Assembly (NCBI GenBank): GCA_016932995.1 | Contig: JAFGBU010000013.1 | Span: forward strand, 1-52,234 | DNA from: Desulfovibrionaceae bacterium | GTDB taxonomy: Bacteria; Desulfobacterota; Desulfovibrionia; Desulfovibrionales; Desulfovibrionaceae | Reading direction: 5' to 3' | Length of the DNA stretch: 52,234 nucleotides | Part shown: positions 1 through 7,568 of the stretch, piece after piece | Numbering within the stretch: the first letter of the stretch is position 1 | Layout: the number at the start of each line of letters is the position of its first letter | Program-made: the position numbers and the translations under genes | Notes under the pieces: model-generated | The model's database searches: none | The model's input: the letters and a program-made list of their open reading frames with translations, nothing else | Told to the model about the DNA's origin: nothing

Positions 1-85
1 ACTCGGGGCACCAGTCCTCGAATTTCTGAAGGAAACCGTCCTCGTCAACCTCAAAGTTTTTTCCCTGAAATTCAACAACCGCCAT
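1..85 (-). CDS. dsrC: DsrC/TusE family sulfur carrier, N-terminal fragment (runs off the left edge)
   Basis: The reverse strand from an ATG at 85 reads MAVVEFQGKNFEVDEDGFLQ and continues KFEDWCP, which is the characteristic N-terminus of DsrC (the EVDEDGF and DWCP words). An AGGAGG ribosome site lies at about 93-98. DsrC is the small cytoplasmic protein that works with dissimilatory sulfite reductase DsrAB; the sulfur is held as a trisulfide between its two C-terminal cysteines and passed on to membrane reductases. Only 28 codons are visible, so the C-terminal cysteines cannot be checked. TusE, the tRNA-thiolation paralogue, shares this N-terminus, but the genomic context here favours the sulfate-reduction form. 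Confidence 0.88.
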   Translation of the reverse strand, partial: MAVVEFQGKNFEVDEDGFLQKFEDWCPE

Positions 86-199
86 ACTAAAACCTCCTAT
101 GGGAAAACCTTCATTCCAGACCCCGGAAGACCGCGGGCCGACCCTCTCCATACAAAGCAGCGCAGCTGCCTGTGTCCTGGATTCAAAACTCGGCGATTT

Positions 200-231
200 G
201 ATACCTAATAACAAGAACGTGGTTTTGTCAA
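200..231 (-). promoter_or_regulatory. Candidate sigma-70 promoter of dsrC
   Basis: Reverse strand carries an exact TTGACA at 226-231. Possible -10 boxes are TAGGTA (18-base spacer) or TATTAG (15-base spacer) around 206-215. The region 86-277 has no convincing gene; it is AT-richer than its surroundings and holds the leader of dsrC. Confidence 0.45.
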
Positions 232-277
232 CCGGTCCGGCAAACAAAAGCGCCTTTTTCCAATTATATCCATATGG

Positions 278-2020
278 TTATAGCCAGCTGGTCCGGTCCG
301 CGAGCAGCTCGTCCAAACATTTTCTAGCATACTCCAGGCCCGCGTCCAGGTCCAGGGCCAGGCTCAGATACTCCACCGCGGCCTGCCTGCGGCCCATGAA
401 CTTGTGGCACAGCCCGAGGTTGGCCAGGTCCGAGGCCGAGCCCTTGTCCAGGCCGACGGCGGCCTCGAAGTCCCCGGCCGCCTCCTCGTAGAGCCCCTGC
501 TTGAACAGGCAGACCCCGCGCAGATTGAAGTACTCCTTGACCCCGCAGTCCAGGTCAACGGCCCGATCAAGGCACGGCTTGGCGGCCTCGAAGTCGCCCT
601 CCCGGGTCAGGGCGTAGGCCCGGTAAAAGGCGGCCATGGCCCGCTCCTGGGCCTCGGGCTGGACGGCCTCGGCCTCGGCGAACCTGGCCGCGGCCGCGTC
701 CGGGTCCTCCAGGCGCAGGGCGAGCAGGCCCTGGAAAAAGGGCAGAAACGGGGCCTTGGGATATATCCCGGCCAACCGGCAAAGCCCGGCGCGCGCCTCA
801 TCCACAGGCGCCTCCTCGGCCAGTATCCGGCCCACGAAGAGCCCCAGGCTCTGCTGCCCGGTCCGCTCCCTGAACCGGAATCCGGGCGCGAAGCTGTAGT
901 TGGCCGGAATCCCCAAATCAGCGTGGCTTATGTCCACGCTGAACAGGTTATAGCCCAGGCCCCTCAGGCCGCGGCCCAGGGCCACGAGCTCCTCCAGGAT
1001 GTCGTCGCGCTCCAGGCAGGGCAAGGCGTCCAGCCCGACCACGGGGCCCTGCTCCAGCCGGGCGGCCTGGTCCAGGGACTTGAGCTTGGGCAGGCCCGAG
1101 GGCTCGTAGACCTGGCCGGTCTCGAAGTCCCCGGCCAGCTGGGCGACCTCGGTCACCGCCCGGATGGCGGCCTTGGCCGGGGAGGAGGCCGTGCCCGCGG
1201 TGAACACGATCTCGCTCAAGGCCGGAAAGGTCCCGGGGTCAAAGGCCAGGGCCGCGACCGTGGGCACGGGCAGGCCCATGCTGAAATCCTTGAGCGCCAA
1301 CCTGATCCCCCGGGACTCGAACCTGGCGCACAGGTCCCTGAGCACCGGGTCGGCGAACCCGGAGCTGTCCAGGGTCGGCAGGACCGGCCGGTCCCGGTCA
1401 AAGAGCGCGCACACGTGGCGCTCGACCAGCTCGCAGGCCCCCTGGAGCAGGGACTCCTCGAAGCTGTTGCCGGCCGAGGACCCGTTGTACTCGTTGAGCT
1501 TCCTGAACCAGTCCAGGGGGACCATGCGCCTGCGGCCGGCGGACAGGTCCAGGGCCGGGCAGAAGCGCCAGCTGACCAGGTCCATGACCCGGACCGCGGC
1601 CTTGGGGTCGAGGTCCTCGGAGACCGAGGCCAATATCTGATCCATGGCCACGATCTCCGCGGGCCAGCGGGCCGCGGCCTCGGACCAGCAGAGGGTCTCG
1701 AAGTTGGCCTGGTTCTGGAAAAAGGAAAAAAAGCTGTAGCGCTCGACCAGCTCCATGAGCGCCGAGGCCTCGGCCTGGGCCGGGGAGGCGCCCTTGCCCA
1801 TCTGCTTGCGCACGGGCATGACCTCGGCGGCCGCAGGCCCGCACATGCTCATGAACACGGGTATCCCCAGCCGGCCGGTGTCCACCCGCCTGGTCTCGGC
1901 CAGAATCCCGGCCCGGCCCGCGGCCAACACCGCCCTGACCCTGGCCACGGTCTCCTCGGGCAGGGCGGCCTTGTCCAGGTCCGCGGTGTACTTCTTGGGG
2001 CAGGGCTTGAGCTCGAACAT
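278..2020 (-). CDS. YcaO-domain protein with C-terminal TPR repeats
   Basis: 580 residues. The first two thirds are a YcaO domain: GKGASPAQAEASALMELVER at residues 75-94 and NSFEESLLQGACELVERHV at about 185-203 carry the Glu/Arg pattern of the ATP site. The last third (about 400-570) is built of 34-residue TPR units such as AAVEYLSLALDLDAGLEYA. YcaO enzymes use ATP to activate peptide-backbone amides, giving azolines, thioamides or amidines. There is no TfuA, leader-peptide or E1-like gene nearby, so the substrate is unknown. The start overlaps the stop of the upstream methyltransferase (TGATG), so the two are translationally coupled. The C-terminal Pro-rich tail of classic azoline-forming YcaO proteins is not present. 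dsrC lies next on the same strand, about 190 bases downstream. Confidence 0.85.
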   Translation of the reverse strand: MFELKPCPKKYTADLDKAALPEETVARVRAVLAAGRAGILAETRRVDTGRLGIPVFMSMCGPAAAEVMPVRKQMGKGASPAQAEASALMELVERYSFFSFFQNQANFETLCWSEAAARWPAEIVAMDQILASVSEDLDPKAAVRVMDLVSWRFCPALDLSAGRRRMVPLDWFRKLNEYNGSSAGNSFEESLLQGACELVERHVCALFDRDRPVLPTLDSSGFADPVLRDLCARFESRGIRLALKDFSMGLPVPTVAALAFDPGTFPALSEIVFTAGTASSPAKAAIRAVTEVAQLAGDFETGQVYEPSGLPKLKSLDQAARLEQGPVVGLDALPCLERDDILEELVALGRGLRGLGYNLFSVDISHADLGIPANYSFAPGFRFRERTGQQSLGLFVGRILAEEAPVDEARAGLCRLAGIYPKAPFLPFFQGLLALRLEDPDAAAARFAEAEAVQPEAQERAMAAFYRAYALTREGDFEAAKPCLDRAVDLDCGVKEYFNLRGVCLFKQGLYEEAAGDFEAAVGLDKGSASDLANLGLCHKFMGRRQAAVEYLSLALDLDAGLEYARKCLDELLADRTSWL

Positions 2021-2739
2021 CAGCGCCGCCTCATGCGGTACAAGACCACGGGCCGCCGCTCCGACGCGCTCCAGGTGCAGGGCACCTCCTTTCTGGCGAC
2101 CTGGAAGCGCTCCTGGGCGAGCCTCAGGAACTGGGCCCCGGGCCGCCTCATGTCCTGGGCCAGGACGACCTCGGCCTCGGGGTCCTCGGACAGGTGCGCG
2201 GACAAGAACTCGATCATGCCCGGATAATTCTTTTCACCGTAAAGGACCTCGCAGCCGACGATGCGCTGAAAGGATTTCTGGAGCCGGTCGGAGGTGAAAT
2301 CCGCCCTGAGCACCGAGGCCTTGGCGGCCAGTCCGTTCTTCAGGACGTTGATCCTGGAAAACAGCAGGGCGTCCGGATCGATGTCCGAAAGCACCACCTG
2401 GTGTCCCTTTGTCGCCGCGCACAGGCCCACGAGCCCGATGCCCGTGCCGATCTCGAGCATGGGCCGCGCGGCCTCGGCCGGAATCCGACCCAAAAACATG
2501 GCCAGGACAAAGCAGGCCGGCCAGACCTTGGCCCACAGCGGCAGGTCCACGGACCGCCCGGACCCGGCCCGGCCGACAAGGCCGTCCAGGTAGGCGGACA
2601 TGTCCTCGACCTGAAGCAGGTCCAGCTCCACGCCGCCCACGGCCAGCCTGTCGAAGCGGACCTTTTTGAAACGCCTGCGGGCCTCGTGGAGCAGATCGTC
2701 CAGGGGCGCGTTGAGATCGAAGTCCTTTTTCCGGACCAT
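2020..2739 (-). CDS. Class I SAM-dependent methyltransferase (lysine/protein methyltransferase-like)
   Basis: 239 residues from ATG 2739. The SAM-binding motif I LEIGTGIGLVGLCAA is followed by the acidic motif SDIDPDALLF and then by CEVLYGEKNYPGMIEFL, a layout seen in the METTL21/protein-lysine methyltransferase group; an upstream PLWAKVWPAC segment matches the usual W-P word before motif I in that group. The frame is open further upstream, but the sequence there is the opposite-frame shadow of the Tim44-like gene, so the ATG at 2739 is chosen. It overlaps the YcaO start by the TGATG coupling, which suggests that the two enzymes act on one substrate. The substrate itself cannot be read from the sequence. 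Confidence 0.8.
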   Translation of the reverse strand: MVRKKDFDLNAPLDDLLHEARRRFKKVRFDRLAVGGVELDLLQVEDMSAYLDGLVGRAGSGRSVDLPLWAKVWPACFVLAMFLGRIPAEAARPMLEIGTGIGLVGLCAATKGHQVVLSDIDPDALLFSRINVLKNGLAAKASVLRADFTSDRLQKSFQRIVGCEVLYGEKNYPGMIEFLSAHLSEDPEAEVVLAQDMRRPGAQFLRLAQERFQVARKEVPCTWSASERRPVVLYRMRRR

Positions 2740-2783
2740 GTGTTCTCCAGGGCGACAACGCTCGGCCGCGCCTTGCCCAAACC

Positions 2784-3662
2784 TCAGTTGACGGGCTCCA
2801 TGTCCCTGAGCTTCCAGGTCGAGGCCGGGTCCCCGGGATCGCGCACGAACCTCCAGACCTCGCGATTCTGGCCGGGCTGCTCCCCGGACCTGCCGAGCGT
2901 GGCGTCGTAGAAGACCACGGCCTCGGTCTCGGTTTGGCCCTCTTTGAGCTCCATGAGCCTGGCCTCGAGCAGGATGATCTCGGTCTTGGAGGCCTTGTCC
3001 TGTCCCCCGGACAAACGCCTCATCCGCTCCACGGCCTCGGGAAGGGCGAAGTCGGCCGCGTCCTCCCAGTTGCGCTCGTCCCAGGCCTGTCTGATGCGGA
3101 CGTATGCGGCCTTGGCCCCTTCCAGGAACTCTCCGGGGTCGAAGCCCTTGGAGGCCCCGGTCTTGGGGCCCGGCCCGGGCCGGGCCTTTTCCGCGCCCGG
3201 CTTGGACCCGAGCGCGTCCCACATGGCCCGGGCGTGGTCAAAACGGTCCGGCCGGGCCTTTTTGCCGGGTCCGGGCCCTGGCCCGCCCGGGCCTGCCGGG
3301 CCCGAATCCGGCCCCGTTGAATCCGGCCCGCCCGAGGCGGGCCGCCCCCCCCGGCCGGGCGGATTGCGCCCGGCGCCGAAGACCCTGAACAAAATGTACA
3401 CGGCCACGGCCGCCAAGAGCCCGATCATCAGCCCCCGGGTCAGGTTGGGGCTGTTGCGGCCCCAGCCGCCTTCGGCCGAAGGGCCGCCCTCGGGCCCGGG
3501 GACCGCATCCCTTAAGCCCGCGGGCGTCTGGGCCCGATCCGGACCCGGGTCGGCCGACCAGGCCCGGGCCTCGGCCGCGGGAAGGCCCAAAAAGGCCTGC
3601 CCGAACACCGCGCCAAGGGCCGCGGCCAAGAGCAACGCAACGATGATCAAACCCGCCCGCAC
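2784..3662 (-). CDS. Tim44-like domain membrane protein
   Basis: About 292 residues from a GTG at 3662, which follows a GGGGGAGGG stretch; a second in-frame GTG lies at 3737. A hydrophobic N-terminal segment (AGLIIVALLLAAALG) and a second one near residues 105-120 (LMIGLLAAVAVYILF) flank a periplasmic-type loop. A long Pro/Gly-rich linker follows, then a C-terminal domain with AAYVRIRQAWDERNWEDAAD and EVWRFVRD, the pattern of bacterial Tim44-like proteins. In bacteria this fold is linked to membrane-associated or transport roles, but its function is poorly known. It sits 44 bases upstream of the methyltransferase gene and may be co-transcribed with it. Confidence 0.75.
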   Translation of the reverse strand: MRAGLIIVALLLAAALGAVFGQAFLGLPAAEARAWSADPGPDRAQTPAGLRDAVPGPEGGPSAEGGWGRNSPNLTRGLMIGLLAAVAVYILFRVFGAGRNPPGRGGRPASGGPDSTGPDSGPAGPGGPGPGPGKKARPDRFDHARAMWDALGSKPGAEKARPGPGPKTGASKGFDPGEFLEGAKAAYVRIRQAWDERNWEDAADFALPEAVERMRRLSGGQDKASKTEIILLEARLMELKEGQTETEAVVFYDATLGRSGEQPGQNREVWRFVRDPGDPASTWKLRDMEPVN

Positions 3663-3839
3663 AACCCTCCCCCGCCTGTTTGGGGCCTGAAACCGAGCCT
3701 CCGGGCAAGGGCCGCCCGGCAAGCCGATGCTTAGCACGGCCGGACCCGGTTGTTCAACCGCAACCGCCGACTTGCCACGGACCGGCCCGGCGTATTACTA
3801 CCTTGACGCCGGACCGCCGAGGCCAAGGAAAAAACAGCC

Positions 3840-4154
3840 GTGAACACGCTCCTTAAGCTGGTCTGCCAACAGGCCCAGATGTCGCAATGGGACTTCTGGC
3901 CCTTTGGCCCGGGCTACGGCCAGAACTGGACCCTGACCCTGGCCAAGGCCGCGTACGTGGCCGTGATCCTAGGCCTGATCCTGCTCTTTTTGCGCTTTTT
4001 GTTCGGCCCAAAGGGCGTTTTCAGGGACAAGGAGCTCGAGCGCGAGGCCGAGGAAGAGAAAAAAAAGGCCCTTGAAGAGCTTGAACTCGACTTCGCGGCG
4101 GGCAGGATCGAGGAGTTCGAGTACCGGCTGAAGAAGAGGTCCCTGAAAAAATGA
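3840..4154 (+). CDS. Small single-pass membrane protein with charged SHOCT-like tail
   Basis: 104 residues from a GTG at 3840, preceded by AAGGAA. One membrane segment (AAYVAVILGLILLFLRFLF, about residues 37-55) is followed by a highly charged coiled region and a tail, ELDFAAGRIEEFEYRLKKRS, that resembles the SHOCT oligomerisation motif. An internal ATG at 3879 lacks a clear ribosome site. The stop overlaps the start of the HD gene (ATGA), so they form a coupled pair. Function unknown. Confidence 0.7.
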   Translation: MNTLLKLVCQQAQMSQWDFWPFGPGYGQNWTLTLAKAAYVAVILGLILLFLRFLFGPKGVFRDKELEREAEEEKKKALEELELDFAAGRIEEFEYRLKKRSLKK

Positions 4155-4945
4155 ACCCGCCCCTGGAAGAGCTCAAGAGGCGCTTCGCCGCCTTTGTGGC
4201 CGGATTCGCCAAGGGCTCGGACCAGGACCTCTACAACATCAGGCTCAAGGAACAGCACTCCCTGCGGGTCCTGGACCAGGCTCAGGGCATAACCCGGGCC
4301 TGCGGGTTCGACCTCGAAACCGCCTACCTGACCCACGCGGCCGCGCTGTTCCACGACGCCGGGCGCTTTCCCCAATACGCCGAGTACAAGACCTTCAGCG
4401 ACGCGGATTCCGAGAACCACGCCCGGCTCGGGGTCAGGACCCTCCTGCGTTCGGACCTGCTCCGCGGCCTGTCCAAAAAGGCCCGCCGGGTGATCATCGG
4501 CGCCGTGGCCCTGCACAACGTCCATCGCCTGCCGGCCGACCTGAACCCGACCCTGGACAAGGTGACCAGGGTGGTCCGGGACAGCGACAAGCTGGACATC
4601 ATCCCGGTCATCCTGGAGCACCTGGGCGGGGACCGGCCCCTGAACCCGGTGGTGGTCCTGGGCCTTGAGGACGACGCCGAGCGCTACAGCCCCGAGATAC
4701 TGGCCCAGGTCATGCGCCGGGAGCTCGCCGAGTACCGGCTCATGCGCTGGGCCAACGACTTCAGGCTGCTTTTGATCAGCTGGGTCTACGACCTGAACCA
4801 CGCCTGGGCCCGCCGCGCCCTGCTCGAACGCGGCCTCCTGGACCGATTGTTCCAGGGCCTGCCCGGGGACCGCGCGGTCTCGGCCCTCCGGGACCAGGTC
4901 AACCAAGACCTCAAGGCCCTGATCCAGGGCCGGACCTTGGCCTGA
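4151..4945 (+). CDS. HD-domain phosphohydrolase
   Basis: 264 residues. The metal ligands of an HD domain are visible: H36 in KEQHSLRV, the H68-D69 pair in LFHDAGRFPQ, H122 in VALHNVH and D144/D146 in VVRDSDKLD. HD proteins hydrolyse phosphate esters of nucleotides or second messengers; the substrate is not evident. The GYP motif of c-di-GMP phosphodiesterases and the signature of RelA/SpoT hydrolases are absent. The start overlaps the stop of the small membrane protein, so the enzyme may be positioned at the membrane through that partner. Confidence 0.82.
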   Translation: MNPPLEELKRRFAAFVAGFAKGSDQDLYNIRLKEQHSLRVLDQAQGITRACGFDLETAYLTHAAALFHDAGRFPQYAEYKTFSDADSENHARLGVRTLLRSDLLRGLSKKARRVIIGAVALHNVHRLPADLNPTLDKVTRVVRDSDKLDIIPVILEHLGGDRPLNPVVVLGLEDDAERYSPEILAQVMRRELAEYRLMRWANDFRLLLISWVYDLNHAWARRALLERGLLDRLFQGLPGDRAVSALRDQVNQDLKALIQGRTLA

Positions 4946-4959
4946 CCCCCCGGCCCGGC

Positions 4960-4987
4960 TTGCCAGGGCCCGAAAATCGCCTATTAT
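4960..4987 (+). promoter_or_regulatory. Sigma-70-type promoter for the thioredoxin-reductase-like gene
   Basis: TTGCCA at 4960-4965 and TATTAT at 4982-4987 with a 16-base spacer, 50 bases ahead of the ATG at 5038. The gap to the preceding stop is an AT-rich patch in very GC-rich DNA. Confidence 0.6.
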
Positions 4988-5037
4988 CTTAAATCAGAGG
5001 CCGAGGACCTCGCGCCAGGACCATAACCGGAGGCAAA

Positions 5038-5940
5038 ATGCCGAAAAAACGGACCGTTGACGTGGTCATACTGGGCTCGGGACCGGCCGGGCTCCAGGCC
5101 GCCATCCACGCGGCCAGGAAAAAGGCCGCGACGCTCATGCTCGGCAGGCTCAAGGAGAGCAGCCTGTACTGGGCCCATGTCGAGAACTACTGCTGCATGT
5201 TCAAGGTCTCCGGAGAGGAGATACTGCGCACGGGCCGGGCCCAGGCCCAAGGCTTCGGGGCCGAGATCCTGGACCAGGACGTGTTGAGCGTCTCGCCCGC
5301 GCCCGGGGGCCGCTTCGACCTCGCCCTGGAGGACGGCGAAATCATCACGGCCAAGTCCCTGGTCATCGCCACCGGAACGGCCAGGAACAAGCTGGGCGTT
5401 CCCGGGGAAAAGGAGCTCTTGGGCCGGGGGGTGAGCTATTGCGTGGAGTGCGACGCCGGGTTCCACAAGGGCGGCCGGGTGGCCGTGGTCGGGGACGGGA
5501 GCGCCGCGGCCGGGGGCGCGCTGTTTCTGACCCGCTTCGCCGCGACCGTGCACCTGGTGTGCAACGATCTGGAGGTGTCCGGGGCGCTTGAAAAAAAAAT
5601 CCGGGACAGCGCGGTGATCCTGCACCGCAAGGCCAAGGTCCTTGAGATCGTGGGCCCGGACAGGGTCGAGGCCCTTGTCCTGGACAACGGCCCGCGCCTG
5701 GAGGTCTCCGGCGTGTTCATCGAGCTTGGGGCCAAGGGCGTGCTCGAGCTGGCCGCGGGCCTGGGCGTGGCCCTGGACCAGGACATGAAGTACATTGTAA
5801 CCGACAAGAGGCAGGCCACCAACGTGCCCGGGGTGTTCGCGGCCGGCGACGTGTGCGGCCCGCCCCTGCAGATGGCCAAGGCCGTGGGCGAGGGCTGCGT
5901 GGCCGGCATCGAGGCCGCGGCCCGGGCCAAGGCGCTCTAA
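5038..5940 (+). CDS. Thioredoxin-reductase-like FAD oxidoreductase (atypical)
   Basis: 300 residues from ATG 5038 (GGAGGC upstream). The FAD Rossmann motif ILGSGPAGLQAA lies at 11-22, the redox CxxC pair is C135-V-E-C138 in YCVECDAGF, and the C-terminal FAD motif is NVPGVFAAGDVCG. This is the low-molecular-weight thioredoxin reductase fold. The second nucleotide-binding region is unusual: VVGDGSAAAGGALFLTR replaces the usual GGGDSA word, and the HRRDxxR arginine motif that binds the NADPH 2'-phosphate is replaced by VCNDLEVSG. NADPH is therefore an unlikely donor; NADH, F420-like or ferredoxin-based donors are possible. No thioredoxin gene is adjacent. The stop codon overlaps the stop of the facing phosphatase gene. 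Confidence 0.85.
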   Translation: MPKKRTVDVVILGSGPAGLQAAIHAARKKAATLMLGRLKESSLYWAHVENYCCMFKVSGEEILRTGRAQAQGFGAEILDQDVLSVSPAPGGRFDLALEDGEIITAKSLVIATGTARNKLGVPGEKELLGRGVSYCVECDAGFHKGGRVAVVGDGSAAAGGALFLTRFAATVHLVCNDLEVSGALEKKIRDSAVILHRKAKVLEIVGPDRVEALVLDNGPRLEVSGVFIELGAKGVLELAAGLGVALDQDMKYIVTDKRQATNVPGVFAAGDVCGPPLQMAKAVGEGCVAGIEAAARAKAL

Positions 5941-6632
5941 GGCAACACGTACATGTAGTTCGGGACCTTGAAGGCCCTCTCGCAATACCCGCCCGAGAGG
6001 TCGTCCTCCTGGTCCCCGATGTTGGCCAGAATCACGTAGCCCATCTCGGATATCGCCCGCCTGGCCCCGGTCTTGAACTCCCTGGCCGACGCCTCCCGGT
6101 CAGCGTCGCTGCGCATGAAGAAGCCGGCCCAGCCCGGGCAGCCGACCCTGGCCAGGTTGTCCATGGTCGCCAGGCGCAGGTCCTCGGTCCGGCCGGTGAC
6201 GATGAAGATCGCCGCCCTGTCGTACAGGCGGCAAAAGAGCTCGACCATGGGCCTGATCCCCGTAAACGACGAGGTCAGGGCCGCGTCCCTCCAGGCGGTC
6301 AAAAAGCACTCGTTCCAGCCGTAGTCCGCGGCCTGAAAGGTCTCGAAGTTGGACAAAAGCGTGTCGTCCACGTCAAAGACCACGGCCGCTTTCTCCACGC
6401 CCTGGGCCAGACGGCGCTCCACGTACTGCCCGGCCTCTCGGGCCACCGCGGCCGCCTCGTTGTCGAACATGCCGCTTCGGTAATAGACCGTGACCGCGTC
6501 CTTGGCCTGGGGCAGGCCGATGATGTCCCGGCGGCCGGCCTCGGACCTTGCTCCCGCGGAAAACGCGGCGTTGCACCCGGCCAGGCAGAGCACGAGGACG
6601 AGCGCCAGGGCCCGGCGCAGACAGATGTTCAT
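5937..6632 (-). CDS. HAD-family acid phosphatase, class B/e(P4)-like lipoprotein
   Basis: 231 residues. The N-terminus is a lipoprotein signal with the lipobox LCLAGC, so the enzyme is probably tethered on the outer side of the inner membrane or in the outer membrane. The HAD catalytic motif VVFDVDDTLLSN is followed by motif II FIVTGRT and by an acidic motif NIGDQEDDL, as in class B and plant vegetative acid phosphatases. A likely role is removal of phosphate from nucleotides or other phosphomonoesters in the periplasm. It converges with the upstream flavoprotein gene; their stops share the bases CTAA at 5937-5940. Confidence 0.82.
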   Translation of the reverse strand: MNICLRRALALVLVLCLAGCNAAFSAGARSEAGRRDIIGLPQAKDAVTVYYRSGMFDNEAAAVAREAGQYVERRLAQGVEKAAVVFDVDDTLLSNFETFQAADYGWNECFLTAWRDAALTSSFTGIRPMVELFCRLYDRAAIFIVTGRTEDLRLATMDNLARVGCPGWAGFFMRSDADREASAREFKTGARRAISEMGYVILANIGDQEDDLSGGYCERAFKVPNYMYVLP

Positions 6633-6823
6633 GGGACCTCCACACGGATTCCGGCCTGTCTTGCGCCGGAATCATTCCACAACCAGCGGCCGGAACGCAA
6701 GCCCCGCGCCGAAGGGCAGGGCCCCCATTTTCAAGCCGGGCAAAAACGTATATGGAAAAACACGGATTTTTCGGATAAAAGGGCAGACCGGCTCCGCGCA
6801 ACATCATCAACAAGGCCGACACG

Positions 6824-7567
6824 GTGCCCAAGCGCTACATACCCGCCGCCATCCTCACCCTGGCCCTGCTCGCCACCGGCGTGGCCGGATACCTGGTCCC
6901 GGACGAAAACCAAAAGGTCCCGGTGCGCATCCTGTTTGACAACAGCGGGGGCAAGGTCGTGTTCGCGCACCTTACGCACCACCGCAAGTACCAGATCGCC
7001 TGCGCCAGGTGCCACCACGAGAGCGGGCAGGACCAGACGCCCCTGCCCTGCGGCTCCTGCCACCCGGCCAGCTTTGACCAGGACTACGTGCGCGACCACG
7101 TGGCCGCCTTTCCGGACCAGAAAAGCTGCGTCAAGTGCCACCACGCCGAGTTCGGGGAGTTGGCCTTCGACCACCAGGCCCACAAGGCCTACGCCGGAGA
7201 CGACTGCCGGGCCTGCCACCACGGCCCGGACATCGAGCCCGAGCCCGGGCACTGCAAGGACTGCCACACCCTGACCGGCGACGGGAACATGCCCAACCTG
7301 CGCGACGCCTCGCACAGGCGTTGCGCCGAATGCCACAAGGACATGTTCGACAAGGGGGTCAAGGGCTGCTCGCCCTGCCACCGGATGAAGGACATGAAGG
7401 GCTACCAGGGGCCGTTCACCCCCTGCCGGCAGTGCCACCAGGCCCCGAACCATCAACTGATCCTCAACAGGACCAACGCCTTCCACGACCAGTGCATGCA
7501 GTGCCACAAAAAGGAAGGCAAGGGCCCGCGCACGGACAAGGACTGCGGCGAATGCCACATGAGGTAG
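6824..7567 (+). CDS. Periplasmic decaheme cytochrome c of the rnf operon
   Basis: 247 residues from a GTG at 6824. An uncleaved or cleaved N-terminal hydrophobic segment (about residues 5-22) exports the protein. Exactly ten CxxCH haem sites are present (CARCH, CGSCH, CVKCH, CRACH, CKDCH, CAECH, CSPCH, CRQCH, CMQCH, CGECH), with extra histidines available as sixth ligands. It lies one base ahead of rnfC. In Desulfovibrio species a multihaem cytochrome precedes the rnf genes, and it is thought to let the complex exchange electrons with the periplasmic cytochrome c3 pool. The 190 bases upstream (6633-6823) hold the operon's leader; I see an AT-rich patch at 6745-6785 but no clean promoter. Confidence 0.92.
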   Translation: MPKRYIPAAILTLALLATGVAGYLVPDENQKVPVRILFDNSGGKVVFAHLTHHRKYQIACARCHHESGQDQTPLPCGSCHPASFDQDYVRDHVAAFPDQKSCVKCHHAEFGELAFDHQAHKAYAGDDCRACHHGPDIEPEPGHCKDCHTLTGDGNMPNLRDASHRRCAECHKDMFDKGVKGCSPCHRMKDMKGYQGPFTPCRQCHQAPNHQLILNRTNAFHDQCMQCHKKEGKGPRTDKDCGECHMR

Positions 7568-7568
7568 G

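Noticed and set aside
404-2227. Long plus-strand open frame opposite the YcaO gene
   Set aside because: Composition is typical of an antisense shadow, and the YcaO and methyltransferase motifs on the minus strand explain the region.
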